This document shows, one piece after another, positions 18,578 through 28,073 of a stretch of 64,000 nucleotides of DNA (position 1 is its first letter; each line of letters starts with the position of its first letter). Under the pieces are notes generated by a model, which searched no databases, was not told the origin of the DNA, and saw only the letters and a list, made by a program, of their open reading frames with translations. The DNA comes from Bacteriovoracaceae bacterium. Its GTDB lineage: Bacteria > Bdellovibrionota > Bacteriovoracia > Bacteriovoracales > Bacteriovoracaceae. The stretch lies in NCBI GenBank assembly GCA_025210745.1, contig JAOARC010000037.1, forward strand, positions 186,001-250,000, read 5' to 3'. The translations under genes were made by a program, and so were the position numbers.

Positions 18578-20053
18578 ATGAAATATTTAATTTTATTATT
18601 AGTTGTGGCAAGTGCACAAGCAAATATCTCTATATTAATAGAAGATAATAATGCCATAAAAACCAATATCATCGAACAACAAGATAATTTAAACTTTATG
18701 TTAGATGAAGATCTCATTCCATGGGAAAGTAGCTACTGGCCATTTAGAGCTGGATCAATTGCCTATAGACATAAAGAGATGAATAGAGCGAATTTTAATC
18801 TCAATCTACTTTCTGGAACAAAACCATATATAAGAAAACTTAGAAGAATTTTAGATAAAAACTCTAAAATTTTTTACAAACTTACAGATAAAGAAATTTC
18901 AAAGTTTTCTGCAGCAGAAAAATATGATTTTCTTGTTGGAGACAAAAACTTTTCCCTTACAAGAGGTATCCTAGATAGAATTGAACTAAATCAAAAAAAA
19001 TGGAAGAGAACCACTTTTTGGACTGGTATATGTCATGGTTGGGCTCCTGCTTCTATATACTTTAAAAACCCGAAAAATAGTAAAAAAGTAATCTCATTTA
19101 ATGGAAATGAAATTACTTTTAGCAAAGACGATTTAAAAGCTTTATCTTCATACTATTTTTCAAATAGTGTTTCTGATAAAAAATTATTATTTTTTGGAAA
19201 TAGATGTAATATAAAAAAACCTAAAAAGGATTCGAAAACTAAGTTAGTCAAAAAGATATCTAACTATACAAGAAATGAGTCAGAGTGTTCAGATATTAAG
19301 GCCCATGATTTTCATAATTTAATGATTAATAAACTTGGAATAAGAAAAGAAAGCTTTGTGGTAGATATTGATTATAATAGTGTAGTTAATAATCATCCTG
19401 TTGCAGGGTATAAGATTAGTTTTCCAAATCATCTTAATTTTAAAAGAGCCTTAAAGAAATTATCTCACATAAGAAGTGATAAGTTTAAAAAACTTAGAAA
19501 TCCTAAAAGTGTATTTGTTTTAAAGACTAATATGAAGGTTTATTATACCAACTGGACTAGAACGGGGCAATATAGGGAGAATAAGCCTGATAATAAAAGA
19601 TTTTTAATTAAGAATTATGATTATGAGCTAGAACTTGACGAAGATTATAATATTGTTGATAGTAAGTGGCTAAATACTACCACAAAAGTTTGGGCCCCAG
19701 ATTTTATTTGGGCCTATCCAAAATCAGCAAAAGTAACAGAGTATTATTACAAAGACTCGGTGGGATATGAGTTTAAAACAGATGAGCTTATTTCAAATGA
19801 GTTATCATTAATATTACAAAAATCAACAAAGAACAAAATTAAGCTTTCTTATCTTAATAGGTTAAAATCCCATTATTCTAAGGAAGAAAAAATTTTTAAA
19901 GAAGCTCTTAAATATGCTCAGTTTCACAAAATAAAATTAATCGAAACAAAAGAAGTATTTGAGCCGAAGCTAAATCATTTTAATATTCCTACACACATGC
20001 CAAATCCTCAAATTGCATCTATTATTATACATAAATTATTAAGTAAAAAATAA
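18578..20053 (+). CDS. Secreted transglutaminase-elicitor-like protein
   Basis: A 491-residue protein with a signal peptide (cut near residue 15, ASAQA). Three stretches match the pattern I know from the transglutaminase elicitor family (named after Phytophthora GP42, with bacterial relatives): WTGICHGWAPASIYF with candidate nucleophile C152; HDFHNLMINKLG then SFVVDIDYNSVVNNHPVAGY around 243-279; and YELELDEDYNIVDSKW with APDFIWAYP near 345-375. The family forms amide crosslinks between Gln and Lys side chains, or is proposed to. It is followed by a hairpin terminator. Assignment is from memory of motifs, so moderate. Confidence 0.72.
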   Translation: MKYLILLLVVASAQANISILIEDNNAIKTNIIEQQDNLNFMLDEDLIPWESSYWPFRAGSIAYRHKEMNRANFNLNLLSGTKPYIRKLRRILDKNSKIFYKLTDKEISKFSAAEKYDFLVGDKNFSLTRGILDRIELNQKKWKRTTFWTGICHGWAPASIYFKNPKNSKKVISFNGNEITFSKDDLKALSSYYFSNSVSDKKLLFFGNRCNIKKPKKDSKTKLVKKISNYTRNESECSDIKAHDFHNLMINKLGIRKESFVVDIDYNSVVNNHPVAGYKISFPNHLNFKRALKKLSHIRSDKFKKLRNPKSVFVLKTNMKVYYTNWTRTGQYRENKPDNKRFLIKNYDYELELDEDYNIVDSKWLNTTTKVWAPDFIWAYPKSAKVTEYYYKDSVGYEFKTDELISNELSLILQKSTKNKIKLSYLNRLKSHYSKEEKIFKEALKYAQFHKIKLIETKEVFEPKLNHFNIPTHMPNPQIASIIIHKLLSKK

Positions 20054-20055
20054 AA

Positions 20056-20325
20056 CTTTGTAGCTGTATTTTTAAGTACAGCTACTTTCTTTACTTACCA
20101 GCAGGCTCTACGTGCATTTTCTTAAATGATAATAAACCAGATGCCCAATTATGCTATCGACAGGATTTAAATAAAAGATTAAGTTCGATAATGCCATATC
20201 TATTTGGCATTAATACTAATTCATTTAATGATAATCAATTCAATAGTAGTTCAACTTATCAATATTACATAGATCAAAAAGTCAGACAAAAAAGCTCAAG
20301 AACTCATCTTGATTTACCGATATAA
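20056..20325 (+). pseudogene. Open frame without start codon, possible gene relic
   Basis: After the terminator of the previous gene, a frame stays open for about 90 codons up to a TAA at 20323, reading LPAGSTCIFLNDNKPDAQLC then YRQDLNKRLSSIMPYLFGIN and so on. It has no ATG, GTG or TTG near its beginning and no ribosome binding site. Composition (Asn, Ser, Tyr, two or more Cys) looks like the end of a secreted protein. I read it as the remaining 3' part of a lost gene; it could also be chance in AT-rich DNA. Nothing else is seen in this gap of about 300 bases except the hairpin. Confidence 0.35.
20060..20085 (+). terminator. Rho-independent terminator after the transglutaminase-elicitor-like gene
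   Basis: A perfect nine-base stem (GTAGCTGTA with TACAGCTAC) around an eight-base loop starts six bases after the stop codon and is followed by TTTCTTT. Confidence 0.7.
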
Positions 20326-20355
20326 TTAAAAGGAATGCAATCATGAGGTCATTAC

Positions 20356-21276
20356 ATGAAATATTTATTATTACTAATGTTAGTAACATCTATTTTTTAT
20401 TCTTGTAAGGAAGCGAGTCTTGATTTTGAAAACCTTGAATCTATAAACAATATTGATAGCAAGAGTTTACCCGTTGAATTTAAACCTCCAGGTATAGAAG
20501 ATAACGAAAAATGGATTGAGGTTCCTGCAAATGCCGGAGGAATGGGACTGAGTAAATTCTATGTTATGAAGTATGAAGCAAAAGCAATGCTTATATCAGA
20601 TAAATCTATTAACACAACTGGAACTACGGCTAGTACAGCAACTCATAAACCAGTGAGTATTGCTACTAATCAGCCTTGGAGAAATATAAATGCAAATCAA
20701 GCTGCTGCTGAATGCGAATCTTTAGGTTCTGGCTACAGACTTATATCAAATGAAGAGTGGATGGCCATTGCCAGAGACGTTGAAGATGTTGATGCAAATT
20801 GGACTGGTGGATCTGTAGGCAGTGGATGCTTATTTGCTGGAAAATCTTCTTCTGGATGTGGTTATTCATCTGGCGCAACACCTGATCACGGAGAAACAAG
20901 AAATATTAGAGCTGGGCATACACTTAAAAATGGAAAAACTATTTTTGACCTTTCTGGCAATCTAACAGAATGGGTTGACTGGGATAAAAGTACTCCAGGA
21001 TTTCAATTGTTTCCAAGTGGATGTGCAGTTGCTTGGCAAGAAGTTAAAGATGTTTCATGTGCTGGACTTACTGGAGCTGATGTAAATACTGCCAATGGCA
21101 CACTGACCTCTGCTGATGGAATTGGTCGTTTTATGGGAGGTAGCTGGAGAGCCGCAATGAGAGGTGGCGACTGGAGAGGCAGTCTGACGATGTCTGGGCT
21201 CTATCATATTGCAATTAATGGAGGCACTGGAAACTCTAACATATATCTAGGCTTTAGATGTGTTTACTCTGAATAA
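20356..21276 (+). CDS. Lipoprotein with FGE-sulfatase (SUMF1-like) domain
   Basis: The 306-residue protein starts with a lipobox (IFYSC, Cys17) and then has the formylglycine-generating-enzyme fold: MKYEAKAM, RLISNEEWMAIARDVE, DLSGNLTEWVDW, GGSWRAAMRGGDW and the end LGFRCVYSE. True FGE uses two close Cys residues late in the domain; only one is at the expected place, so enzyme activity is doubtful. Many such lipid-anchored relatives are thought to be binding proteins with a C-type-lectin-like fold. A paralogue lies at 60017-60931 and shares most of these strings while differing in the last 40 residues. Confidence 0.85.
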   Translation: MKYLLLLMLVTSIFYSCKEASLDFENLESINNIDSKSLPVEFKPPGIEDNEKWIEVPANAGGMGLSKFYVMKYEAKAMLISDKSINTTGTTASTATHKPVSIATNQPWRNINANQAAAECESLGSGYRLISNEEWMAIARDVEDVDANWTGGSVGSGCLFAGKSSSGCGYSSGATPDHGETRNIRAGHTLKNGKTIFDLSGNLTEWVDWDKSTPGFQLFPSGCAVAWQEVKDVSCAGLTGADVNTANGTLTSADGIGRFMGGSWRAAMRGGDWRGSLTMSGLYHIAINGGTGNSNIYLGFRCVYSE

Positions 21277-21284
21277 ATATTAAT

Positions 21285-21632
21285 TTACTTTGGAAAAAAG
21301 TTTATAGGTTGCTTTACATCAACTTTTTTTCCATCATGAGGCTTAGGAAATTCTAGCTTTGATAGCTCGATAAGAATGCATTTTTTGAAATTTTTATCTA
21401 AGTTTGATCCGAATGCTCTACTTGTGTAAACTCTTCCGTACTTATTTATTTCAAAATTTAATTTTAATTGAAATTCTTTCTTTGAATAAGAACTTTCTAA
21501 GTAACATAGTCTCATTTCAGGAATTGCTTTTTGTAATTCAAAACTAATAACATCCCTACTTTTTTTACTATTACTATAGTCATGTAATGTTGAACAAGAA
21601 CTAAAGATAAACACTAAAAATAGCCTAAACAT
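21285..21632 (-). CDS. Small lipoprotein with TonB/AgmX-like C-terminal domain
   Basis: The mature protein follows a short lipoprotein signal (IFSSC). The remaining 100 residues, with MRLCYLESSY, QLKLNFEINKYGRV and a paired Cys in FKKCILIELSKLEFPKP, resemble the AgmX/PglI or TonB-type C-terminal domain common in myxobacteria and Bdellovibrio relatives. The frame is open from a TTG at 21653 inside the biotin carrier gene, but the ATG at 21632, four bases after that gene's stop, is the better start. It is the last gene of the carboxylase operon; its link to that enzyme is unclear. Confidence 0.72.
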   Translation of the reverse strand: MFRLFLVFIFSSCSTLHDYSNSKKSRDVISFELQKAIPEMRLCYLESSYSKKEFQLKLNFEINKYGRVYTSRAFGSNLDKNFKKCILIELSKLEFPKPHDGKKVDVKQPINFFPK

Positions 21633-21636
21633 TTTT

Positions 21637-22131
21637 TTACTCTTCAATCTCAATCATTAAATGCCCAGACTCTAAAGCTTGACCTTCACCAACATGAACA
21701 GCTTTAACTACTCCGTCCATACCTGCTTTAATTTCATTTTCCATTTTCATAGCTTCTAAAATTAAAAGAGTATCACCTTGATTTACTACAGCACCTTCAG
21801 TCGTTAAAACTTTAACAACCTTTCCAGGCATGTCTGTGATTAATGATCCAGCGTCGCTACTTCCAAGCCCAGAAGGTTTAAAACCTCTGTATACTTTTAA
21901 AGCATCATTACCATTAACAATATGAGATAAAGTTGATAGTGGAGTCGACTTTTTCCAATTAGTACCATCATTAGAGATATAAGTTTTACCTGCTAATTTT
22001 TTAAAGTAATAATCTTTTGTCGTATCTTCTTTAGATACATTATAAGCGATAATTCCATTTTCTAGTCTAGAGTTACCAGTTATATCGAAAGAAATTTCCT
22101 TTCCATCTGAATTGATTACATAATATTTCAT
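21637..22131 (-). CDS. Biotin carboxyl carrier protein of an acyl-CoA carboxylase
   Basis: The C-terminal 75 residues form a biotinyl domain with the biotin-accepting motif EAMKMENEI (Lys is modified) and the second half-motif MDGVVKAVHVGEGQ. The N-terminal 85 residues are a linker domain that probably binds the other subunits. It is a separate 164-residue subunit overlapping the biotin carboxylase gene by four bases (ATGA). Separate carrier, carboxylase and transferase subunits are known from several acetyl-, propionyl- and methylmalonyl-type enzymes. Confidence 0.92.
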   Translation of the reverse strand: MKYYVINSDGKEISFDITGNSRLENGIIAYNVSKEDTTKDYYFKKLAGKTYISNDGTNWKKSTPLSTLSHIVNGNDALKVYRGFKPSGLGSSDAGSLITDMPGKVVKVLTTEGAVVNQGDTLLILEAMKMENEIKAGMDGVVKAVHVGEGQALESGHLMIEIEE

Positions 22132-23561
22132 AACACACTCTCATTGGCCATATTGAACTCAGTTGCAAGTAACGTTTCAACGATCTTTTCATCGCTTAAG
22201 TTTTCTTCAACTTTATTCTGTGGCTGTATTTCGGAAATATAATTAGTTGTATAATTTCCGGCTACAAAGTTCTCTTCTCTCAAAATCACTTTATGTAGTT
22301 CAGTATTAACCTTAATTCCCTCAATATTAAGGTTATCTAAGGCATTAGATACCTTTCTGATAGCGACTTGTCTACTATGACCTTTAGCTATTAATTTACC
22401 TATCATAGGATCAAAATCAGGCTTAATTTCAAGACCATTATAGATACAGTGATCAAACCTTATGCCTTGCCCAAATGTCGTCTCAAAACCATTTATTAGA
22501 CCCGGTGCAGGAAGCATTGAAACAGGATCTTCTGCACAAATACGACACTCAATGGCATGGCCTTGGATCTTAATTTCATCTTGTGAACTAAAATCAAAGT
22601 CATCACCTAAAGCAGATTTAACCATATTTGCAACTAGATCTACTCCAGTTATTTCTTCGGTAATCGGGTGTTCAACTTGAATTCTTGTATTCATTTCTAA
22701 AAAGTAAAATGACTTATCTTCACCCATTATAAATTCAACTGTACCAGCACTATTATAATTAACGGCCTTGGCAAGTTTAACCGCTGTTTCACAAATATTA
22801 CTTCTAAGTTCTTCATCTGTTCCAATAAACGGAGACGGAGCTTCTTCAACAATTTTTTGATGTCTTCTTTGTACTGAACACTCTCTTTCAAAACAGTGAA
22901 AAACATTTCCTTTTCTATCTGCAATGATTTGAACTTCAATATGGTGTGGATTTAAAATAAATTTTTCAACTAGAACACCAGGGTTTCCAAAAGAAGATAA
23001 AGCTTCACGTCTAACGGCTTCAAAGTTTTTTGAAAGCTCATCTTCAGACATACAAACTCTCATTCCTTTTCCACCACCACCGGCAACGGCTTTAAGTAAA
23101 ACAGGATATCCAATATCTTTTGCAATTGTAGCCGCTTCATCTGCACTATCAATTTCACCAGTTGAACCAGGAACAACAGGAACACCTGCATCCTTTGCCA
23201 TTTGTTTTGATATAGCTTTATCACCCATCTTATGAATTGCTTCAGCATGAGGGCCAATAAAAATGACTCCAAGATCTTCTAATCTTTTTGAAAATGTTGT
23301 GTTCTCAGATAAGAAACCATAACCTGGATGAACAGCATCTATCTTGTGCTCTTTGATAATATCAACAATCTGATCCATATTTAAATAAGTTTCAGTATTG
23401 TTTGATCCTTTTAAGTGAACCCACTGATCACAATATTCTAAGTGAGCAGGTTCTTTTTCATTATCAGTCCAAAAACCAACCGCTGTATGACCAAGTTCTC
23501 TTACGGCCATAGCAACACGAATTGCAATCTCACCTCTATTACAAATTAATACTTTTTTCAT
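22128..23561 (-). CDS. Biotin carboxylase subunit of an acyl-CoA carboxylase
   Basis: This subunit uses ATP and bicarbonate to carboxylate biotin. The start KKVLICNRGEIAIRVAMAVR, the glycine loop KAVAGGGGKGMRV, HHIEVQI, the ERECSVQRRHQK segment and FLEMNTRIQVEHPITE are standard biotin carboxylase motifs. Length 477 corresponds to carboxylase alone without a fused carrier. It overlaps both neighbours by four bases. Similar proteins serve acetyl-CoA carboxylase, propionyl-CoA carboxylase and methylcrotonyl-CoA carboxylase; the transferase neighbour favours a propionyl/acetyl-CoA type. Confidence 0.94.
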   Translation of the reverse strand: MKKVLICNRGEIAIRVAMAVRELGHTAVGFWTDNEKEPAHLEYCDQWVHLKGSNNTETYLNMDQIVDIIKEHKIDAVHPGYGFLSENTTFSKRLEDLGVIFIGPHAEAIHKMGDKAISKQMAKDAGVPVVPGSTGEIDSADEAATIAKDIGYPVLLKAVAGGGGKGMRVCMSEDELSKNFEAVRREALSSFGNPGVLVEKFILNPHHIEVQIIADRKGNVFHCFERECSVQRRHQKIVEEAPSPFIGTDEELRSNICETAVKLAKAVNYNSAGTVEFIMGEDKSFYFLEMNTRIQVEHPITEEITGVDLVANMVKSALGDDFDFSSQDEIKIQGHAIECRICAEDPVSMLPAPGLINGFETTFGQGIRFDHCIYNGLEIKPDFDPMIGKLIAKGHSRQVAIRKVSNALDNLNIEGIKVNTELHKVILREENFVAGNYTTNYISEIQPQNKVEENLSDEKIVETLLATEFNMANESVL

Positions 23562-25120
23562 AGTGGAATATTCCCATGCTTTCTATTTGGTCTATTTACT
23601 TTTTTATTTTTAAGAAACTCTAAGTACTTGGCAACCTTTACTCTTGTATCTTCAGGAAAAATAACTTCATCAACATATCCTAAAGATGCTGCCTTATAAG
23701 GATTAGCAAACTCTTTTTCATAATTTGCAACAAGTTGTGCTTTCTTTTCATCAAAAGCTTTTCCTTCAAGACCTTTAAGCTCATTTCTAAAAATAATATT
23801 TACAGCTCCATCGGCACCCATAACCGCAATTTCAGATGTTGGATAAGCTAAATTAATATCTGCTTTAATATGCTTTGATGCCATAACATCATAAGCTCCC
23901 CCATAAGCCTTTCTTGTAATTACTGTAATCATAGGAACTGTTGCTTCACTATAAGCGTAAAGAAGTTTAGCTCCATGTCTAATAATTCCTCCATACTCTT
24001 GAGTCGTACCTGGTAAGAATCCTGGAACATCAACTAAAGTAAGTAGAGGTATTTCAAAGGCATCACAAAAACGGATAAACCTTGCTGCTTTATTTGAAGC
24101 ATCGATATCAAGACAACCAGCTAAAATAGCAGGTTGGTTTGCGATGATTCCAACTTTATTATTTCCAACACTTGCAAAGCCGCAAATAATATTTTTAGCA
24201 AATTCTTTTTGAACTTCTAAAAAGTGATTATCATCAACTATTTCCATAATAAGCTCTTTCATATCATATGGTTTTTTAGAGTTTGTTGGAATGAAATCTT
24301 TTAATTTTGTATTTGACCTTGAGATACTATCGAATGAATTAGATGCTTTAGGTTTTTCAAAGTTTCCTGCTGGTAAAAATGATAAAAGCTCTCTAGCTCT
24401 TTCTAAACAATCATCTTCATCTTCACATAAAAAGTGGGCTACACCTGATTTAGAGTTATGAGTTGCTGCTCCACCTAACTCATCTTTTGTAACTTCTTCG
24501 TGAGTAACTGTTTTAACAACATCTGGTCCAGTTACAAACATATAAGATGTTTGATCTACCATAAAGATAAAGTCTGTCATAGCTGGAGAATAAACAGCTC
24601 CACCAGCACATGGCCCCATGATTAATGAAATTTGCGGAATAACTCCAGAAGCTTGAACATTTTTATGAAAAATCTCAGCATAACCAGCTAAAGACTCAAC
24701 ACCTTCTTGAATTCTTGCTCCACCAGAATCATTGATACCGATAACTGGGATTTTATTTTCAATAGCAAAATCCATAATCTTACAGATCTTTTTTGCGTAT
24801 GCCATACCAAGAGCTCCACCCCAACAAGTAAAGTCCTGTGAAAATAAAGCTACCTTTTGTCCGTTAATAGTACCAATACCTGTGATAACTCCATCACCTA
24901 AGTATTTTGTTTTTTCCATTCCAAACGATGAACATTTATGAGTTACAAATTTATCAAATTCAATAAATGATTGTGGGTCTAAAAGTTTTTCTACCCTTTG
25001 TCTTGCTGTATATTTACCTTGGGCATTTTGCTTTTCAATTCTTTTTTGCCCACCACCAAGGTTTGCTTCCTTAGTAAGGTTTTCTAAATATTCTCTTTTT
25101 TCAAGATTAATACTATCCAT
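23558..25120 (-). CDS. Carboxyltransferase subunit of an acyl-CoA carboxylase (propionyl-CoA type)
   Basis: The 520-residue protein contains both crotonase-like halves of the carboxyltransferase in one chain, as in PccB and methylmalonyl-CoA decarboxylase alpha. Visible motifs: ARQRVEKLLDPQSF, GINDSGGARIQEGVESL, MGPCAGGAVYSPAMTDF (oxyanion glycine pair) and, in the second half, VDVPGFLPGTTQE and RKAYGGAYDVM. It is the first gene of the operon, preceded by a good promoter. It would make methylmalonyl- or malonyl-CoA; the natural acyl-CoA cannot be told from sequence alone. Confidence 0.93.
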   Translation of the reverse strand: MDSINLEKREYLENLTKEANLGGGQKRIEKQNAQGKYTARQRVEKLLDPQSFIEFDKFVTHKCSSFGMEKTKYLGDGVITGIGTINGQKVALFSQDFTCWGGALGMAYAKKICKIMDFAIENKIPVIGINDSGGARIQEGVESLAGYAEIFHKNVQASGVIPQISLIMGPCAGGAVYSPAMTDFIFMVDQTSYMFVTGPDVVKTVTHEEVTKDELGGAATHNSKSGVAHFLCEDEDDCLERARELLSFLPAGNFEKPKASNSFDSISRSNTKLKDFIPTNSKKPYDMKELIMEIVDDNHFLEVQKEFAKNIICGFASVGNNKVGIIANQPAILAGCLDIDASNKAARFIRFCDAFEIPLLTLVDVPGFLPGTTQEYGGIIRHGAKLLYAYSEATVPMITVITRKAYGGAYDVMASKHIKADINLAYPTSEIAVMGADGAVNIIFRNELKGLEGKAFDEKKAQLVANYEKEFANPYKAASLGYVDEVIFPEDTRVKVAKYLEFLKNKKVNRPNRKHGNIPL

Positions 25121-25156
25121 TTTTATCCCTTAAATTATTAAAATTATATGGGATAA

Positions 25157-25185
25157 CTTATACAATTAAGTGCCTAGAATTTCAA
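25157..25185 (-). promoter_or_regulatory. Sigma-70 promoter of the acyl-CoA carboxylase operon
   Basis: TTGAAA and TATAAG are separated by exactly 17 bases on the minus strand, with the -10 box 36 bases before the carboxyltransferase start. Confidence 0.6.
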
Positions 25186-25258
25186 TTTTGCTGCGCAAAG
25201 ACAAATATATATAATATCTATGTATATATTTAATTTTATATATCTAAATTAAGCTTTT

Positions 25259-26278
25259 TTAAAATGTTACTTTTAAAATTGGTGTCTTTGCAACGGACTG
25301 ACAACTAAGAATTTTTCTTGCTTTCACCTCTTCATCACTAAGGCAACCATTATTTAACATTTCTACTTCTCCTTCTTCTAAAGTACAAATACAAACTTTA
25401 CAAACTCCGGCCTCACAAGAAAATTTAGGATTATAACCTTTATCCATAATTGCTCTTAGTAAAGTTTGATTAGAATTCAAAGTCACTGAATCACAAGCAC
25501 CATCTATACTAAAATCAACAGTAGCTTTATCCAAGTTTAAATATTTCTCACTACTTATAGTAGACCCAAAACTTTCAAAGAAAATACTATCATTTACAAC
25601 TCCTAGATCTAAAAGAGCTTTATTAGTATTTTCAATCATTTTTCCTGGGCCACAAATAAAAAACTTAGAATTAGCTAACTCTTTTTCATTTAAAAAATTC
25701 TTTATCGATTTAGGTTCAATTCTTCCACTCCAAAAAGAATCTCTACTTTCCTGACTTAATGTATGTACTACATGCAACCTTTCTTTAAACTTATTTTGGT
25801 AGTACTCTATCTCATCAAAAAACATAATAGAATCATGAGTGCTATTTCCATAAAGTAAATAGACATTACCTTTTTCTTTTTCAAGAATTGATTTGAGAAT
25901 AGAAAGCATAGGTGTAATACCGCTACCAGCAGCAAATAGATAATAATTAACATTCGATTTTTCTTCAATCTGAATACAAAAATCTCCAGCAGGCTTTAAA
26001 ACATTTACATAATCACCTACTTTTAAAGTATCATTTATATAATTGGAAACTAGTCCTCCTTCTACTCTTTTGACTCCAACCTCTAATACATTTTCATAAG
26101 GAGAGCTACTTAATGAATAGCATCTATTGACTTTTTTTCCATCAATATCAAAACTTAATGTCAAAAACTGCCCTGGTAAATATGTAAATTCACTCTTTAA
26201 GTTCTGTGGTATTTCAAACCTTAAAACACAAGAGTCTTTTGTCTCTTTTTTAATTTCACTAATTTTCAAACTATTCAT
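25259..26278 (-). CDS. Ferredoxin reductase-like flavoprotein with C-terminal 2Fe-2S domain
   Basis: Domain order is FAD-binding (RCYSLSSSP), NAD(P)H-binding (AAGSGITPMLSIL, then FFICGPGKMI) and plant-type ferredoxin with C288, C293, C296 and C326 as cluster ligands. This is the arrangement of PaaE, the Hcr protein and related oxygenase reductases, which pass electrons from NAD(P)H to a partner oxygenase or reductase. No partner oxygenase gene is nearby. It lies after a strong terminator of the sigma-54 activator gene and so has its own transcript. Confidence 0.88.
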   Translation of the reverse strand: MNSLKISEIKKETKDSCVLRFEIPQNLKSEFTYLPGQFLTLSFDIDGKKVNRCYSLSSSPYENVLEVGVKRVEGGLVSNYINDTLKVGDYVNVLKPAGDFCIQIEEKSNVNYYLFAAGSGITPMLSILKSILEKEKGNVYLLYGNSTHDSIMFFDEIEYYQNKFKERLHVVHTLSQESRDSFWSGRIEPKSIKNFLNEKELANSKFFICGPGKMIENTNKALLDLGVVNDSIFFESFGSTISSEKYLNLDKATVDFSIDGACDSVTLNSNQTLLRAIMDKGYNPKFSCEAGVCKVCICTLEEGEVEMLNNGCLSDEEVKARKILSCQSVAKTPILKVTF

Positions 26279-26311
26279 TCTAAATCCTTTTTTTAAAATT
26301 TAGCAAAAAAA

Positions 26312-26332
26312 AAGGAGCTTTAAAAGCTCCTT
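26312..26332 (-). terminator. Rho-independent terminator of the sigma-54 activator gene
   Basis: The repeat AAGGAGCT / AGCTCCTT with a five-base loop is followed on the minus strand by about ten T. It lies between the activator stop and the flavoprotein start. Confidence 0.85.
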
Positions 26333-26361
26333 ATATTTTTATAATATACAGTATTGAAAAC

Positions 26362-27939
26362 TTATTCCCCTACTGCTTGCTTTCTTTTATCAAGCCCATA
26401 CTTATCTACTTTCGTGATTAGGCTGGCCCTACTAATTCCAAGCTCTTTAGCCAATCTAGACTTATTGTAATTACATCTTTTAAGACCTTCTTTAATCATA
26501 AATGCTTCTAGTTCTTCTAGTGCTTGCTTCATAGATCCACTAGTATTAACACCTTTTAAAGATCCAACACTTACTGGCCCATCAACAGCATCTGTAATTC
26601 TAGAGCTTAGAAGGTCCGGAGTAATCATTTTATCTTCACCAGCTAAAACAACTAATCTTTCAACTTCGTTTTGTAGCTCTCTTACGTTACCAGGCCATTT
26701 ATAATCCATCATTTTTTCTAATGTCTTTTTTCCCCAAGTCTTTGTTGGATGTCCACTTTCTGCACATTTTTTCTCTAAGAAGTGATCCATTAAAACTGGA
26801 ATATCATCAAATCTTTCTCTAAGAGCTGGAAGAGCTACATTAATAACATTTACTCTATAGTATAAGTCCTCTCTAAACTCACCCTTAGCAATCATTTCTT
26901 TTAGTGGCTTATTTGTTGCAGCAACAACTCTTACATTTACCTTTCTAGGTGAAGTTGCACCAACTGGCATAAAAGTACCTTCTTGAAGAACTCTTAGTAA
27001 CTTTACCTGCATTGATAAAGTCATATCCCCAATCTCATCTAGAAACAATGTTCCGCCATTAGCTACTTCAAATACACCTTTTTTATCCTTAATAGCTCCT
27101 GTAAATGCTCCTTTAACGTGACCAAATAGTTCTGAATCTAAAAGGTTATCATTAAATGCTGAACAGTTTACAGCCATAAATACAGCATCTTTACGAGGTG
27201 AATTATAGTGAATAGCTTTTGCTACCATTTCCTTACCAGTACCATTTTCACCTTGAATAAGGATCGTTGCCTCTGACTTAGAAATCTTAGTCAATAAGTG
27301 ATAAATCTTTTGCATTGGAGCCGATTTACCAATCATATTATGGTATCTATACTTATTTCCAACTTGTGCATTAAGATCTGCAATTCTTGCCTCTCTTTTA
27401 GCGACTTCAGTTGTCACAGTTGAAATTTCTTCAGCTACAAGACAAATTAACTCTTTTAGATATTCATAATCTTTTAGTTCAATTTTCTTTAAATTATCAC
27501 AAGCAAGATCTGTATCCTCTAAAGAAGCACCACACTCTGTAAACTTAGCTTTAAGCTCATCAAGTTCTGCAGATGTAATCTGATCCGTTACATATGGGTA
27601 TGAAAAAACTGCTCCTTGAAATTCTCCATCGACAATGATCTTAGCCGCAAACATTCTTACATGTGGAAAAAATGAATCGAAGTAGAAAAAACTCTTATCT
27701 GCTTTTTGCAAATGCTCTAAGCCTTTTTCAATATCTTGTTTTAAATATTGTTCACCAAAAGAAAGTTGCATCTGAACCTTAAAAAAATGGCTAAGAAACT
27801 CATGATCTTTATCTTTAATTGAAGAATGAATATTTCCATATTTATCTGTATAGAAGATATCCACTCCAAACCACTTTCCTATTACATGTTCTAGCTTCTT
27901 GTTAGCATGTAGGTCTTTAATATTTTTCCAATCGATCAT
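26362..27939 (-). CDS. Sigma-54-dependent transcriptional activator (NtrC-type, Fis HTH)
   Basis: The 525-residue protein has a non-receiver N-terminal sensory part (1-165, possibly PocR-like), a coiled coil (about 165-195), an AAA+ domain with Walker A GENGTGKE (230-237), the sigma-54 contact loop GAFTGA (277-282) and Walker B GGTLFLDE (295-302), and a Fis-type helix-turn-helix ([19 protein letters not shown]) at the end. It therefore activates sigma-54 promoters in response to a ligand or redox signal. No sigma-54 site (TGGCAC-N5-TTGC) was seen by eye nearby, so its targets may be elsewhere. Confidence 0.94.
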   Translation of the reverse strand: MIDWKNIKDLHANKKLEHVIGKWFGVDIFYTDKYGNIHSSIKDKDHEFLSHFFKVQMQLSFGEQYLKQDIEKGLEHLQKADKSFFYFDSFFPHVRMFAAKIIVDGEFQGAVFSYPYVTDQITSAELDELKAKFTECGASLEDTDLACDNLKKIELKDYEYLKELICLVAEEISTVTTEVAKREARIADLNAQVGNKYRYHNMIGKSAPMQKIYHLLTKISKSEATILIQGENGTGKEMVAKAIHYNSPRKDAVFMAVNCSAFNDNLLDSELFGHVKGAFTGAIKDKKGVFEVANGGTLFLDEIGDMTLSMQVKLLRVLQEGTFMPVGATSPRKVNVRVVAATNKPLKEMIAKGEFREDLYYRVNVINVALPALRERFDDIPVLMDHFLEKKCAESGHPTKTWGKKTLEKMMDYKWPGNVRELQNEVERLVVLAGEDKMITPDLLSSRITDAVDGPVSVGSLKGVNTSGSMKQALEELEAFMIKEGLKRCNYNKSRLAKELGISRASLITKVDKYGLDKRKQAVGE

Positions 27940-28073
27940 TGTTCTCTCCTGACTAATGATTTAACAATTACTTGTATTTCTTATCGAAAGATTTGATCGA
28001 AAACTTGACACCAATATGTGATTTGTTAATTTTCTTTACAGTTTTGAAAATTTAAATGAATAAAAATAGTAAC

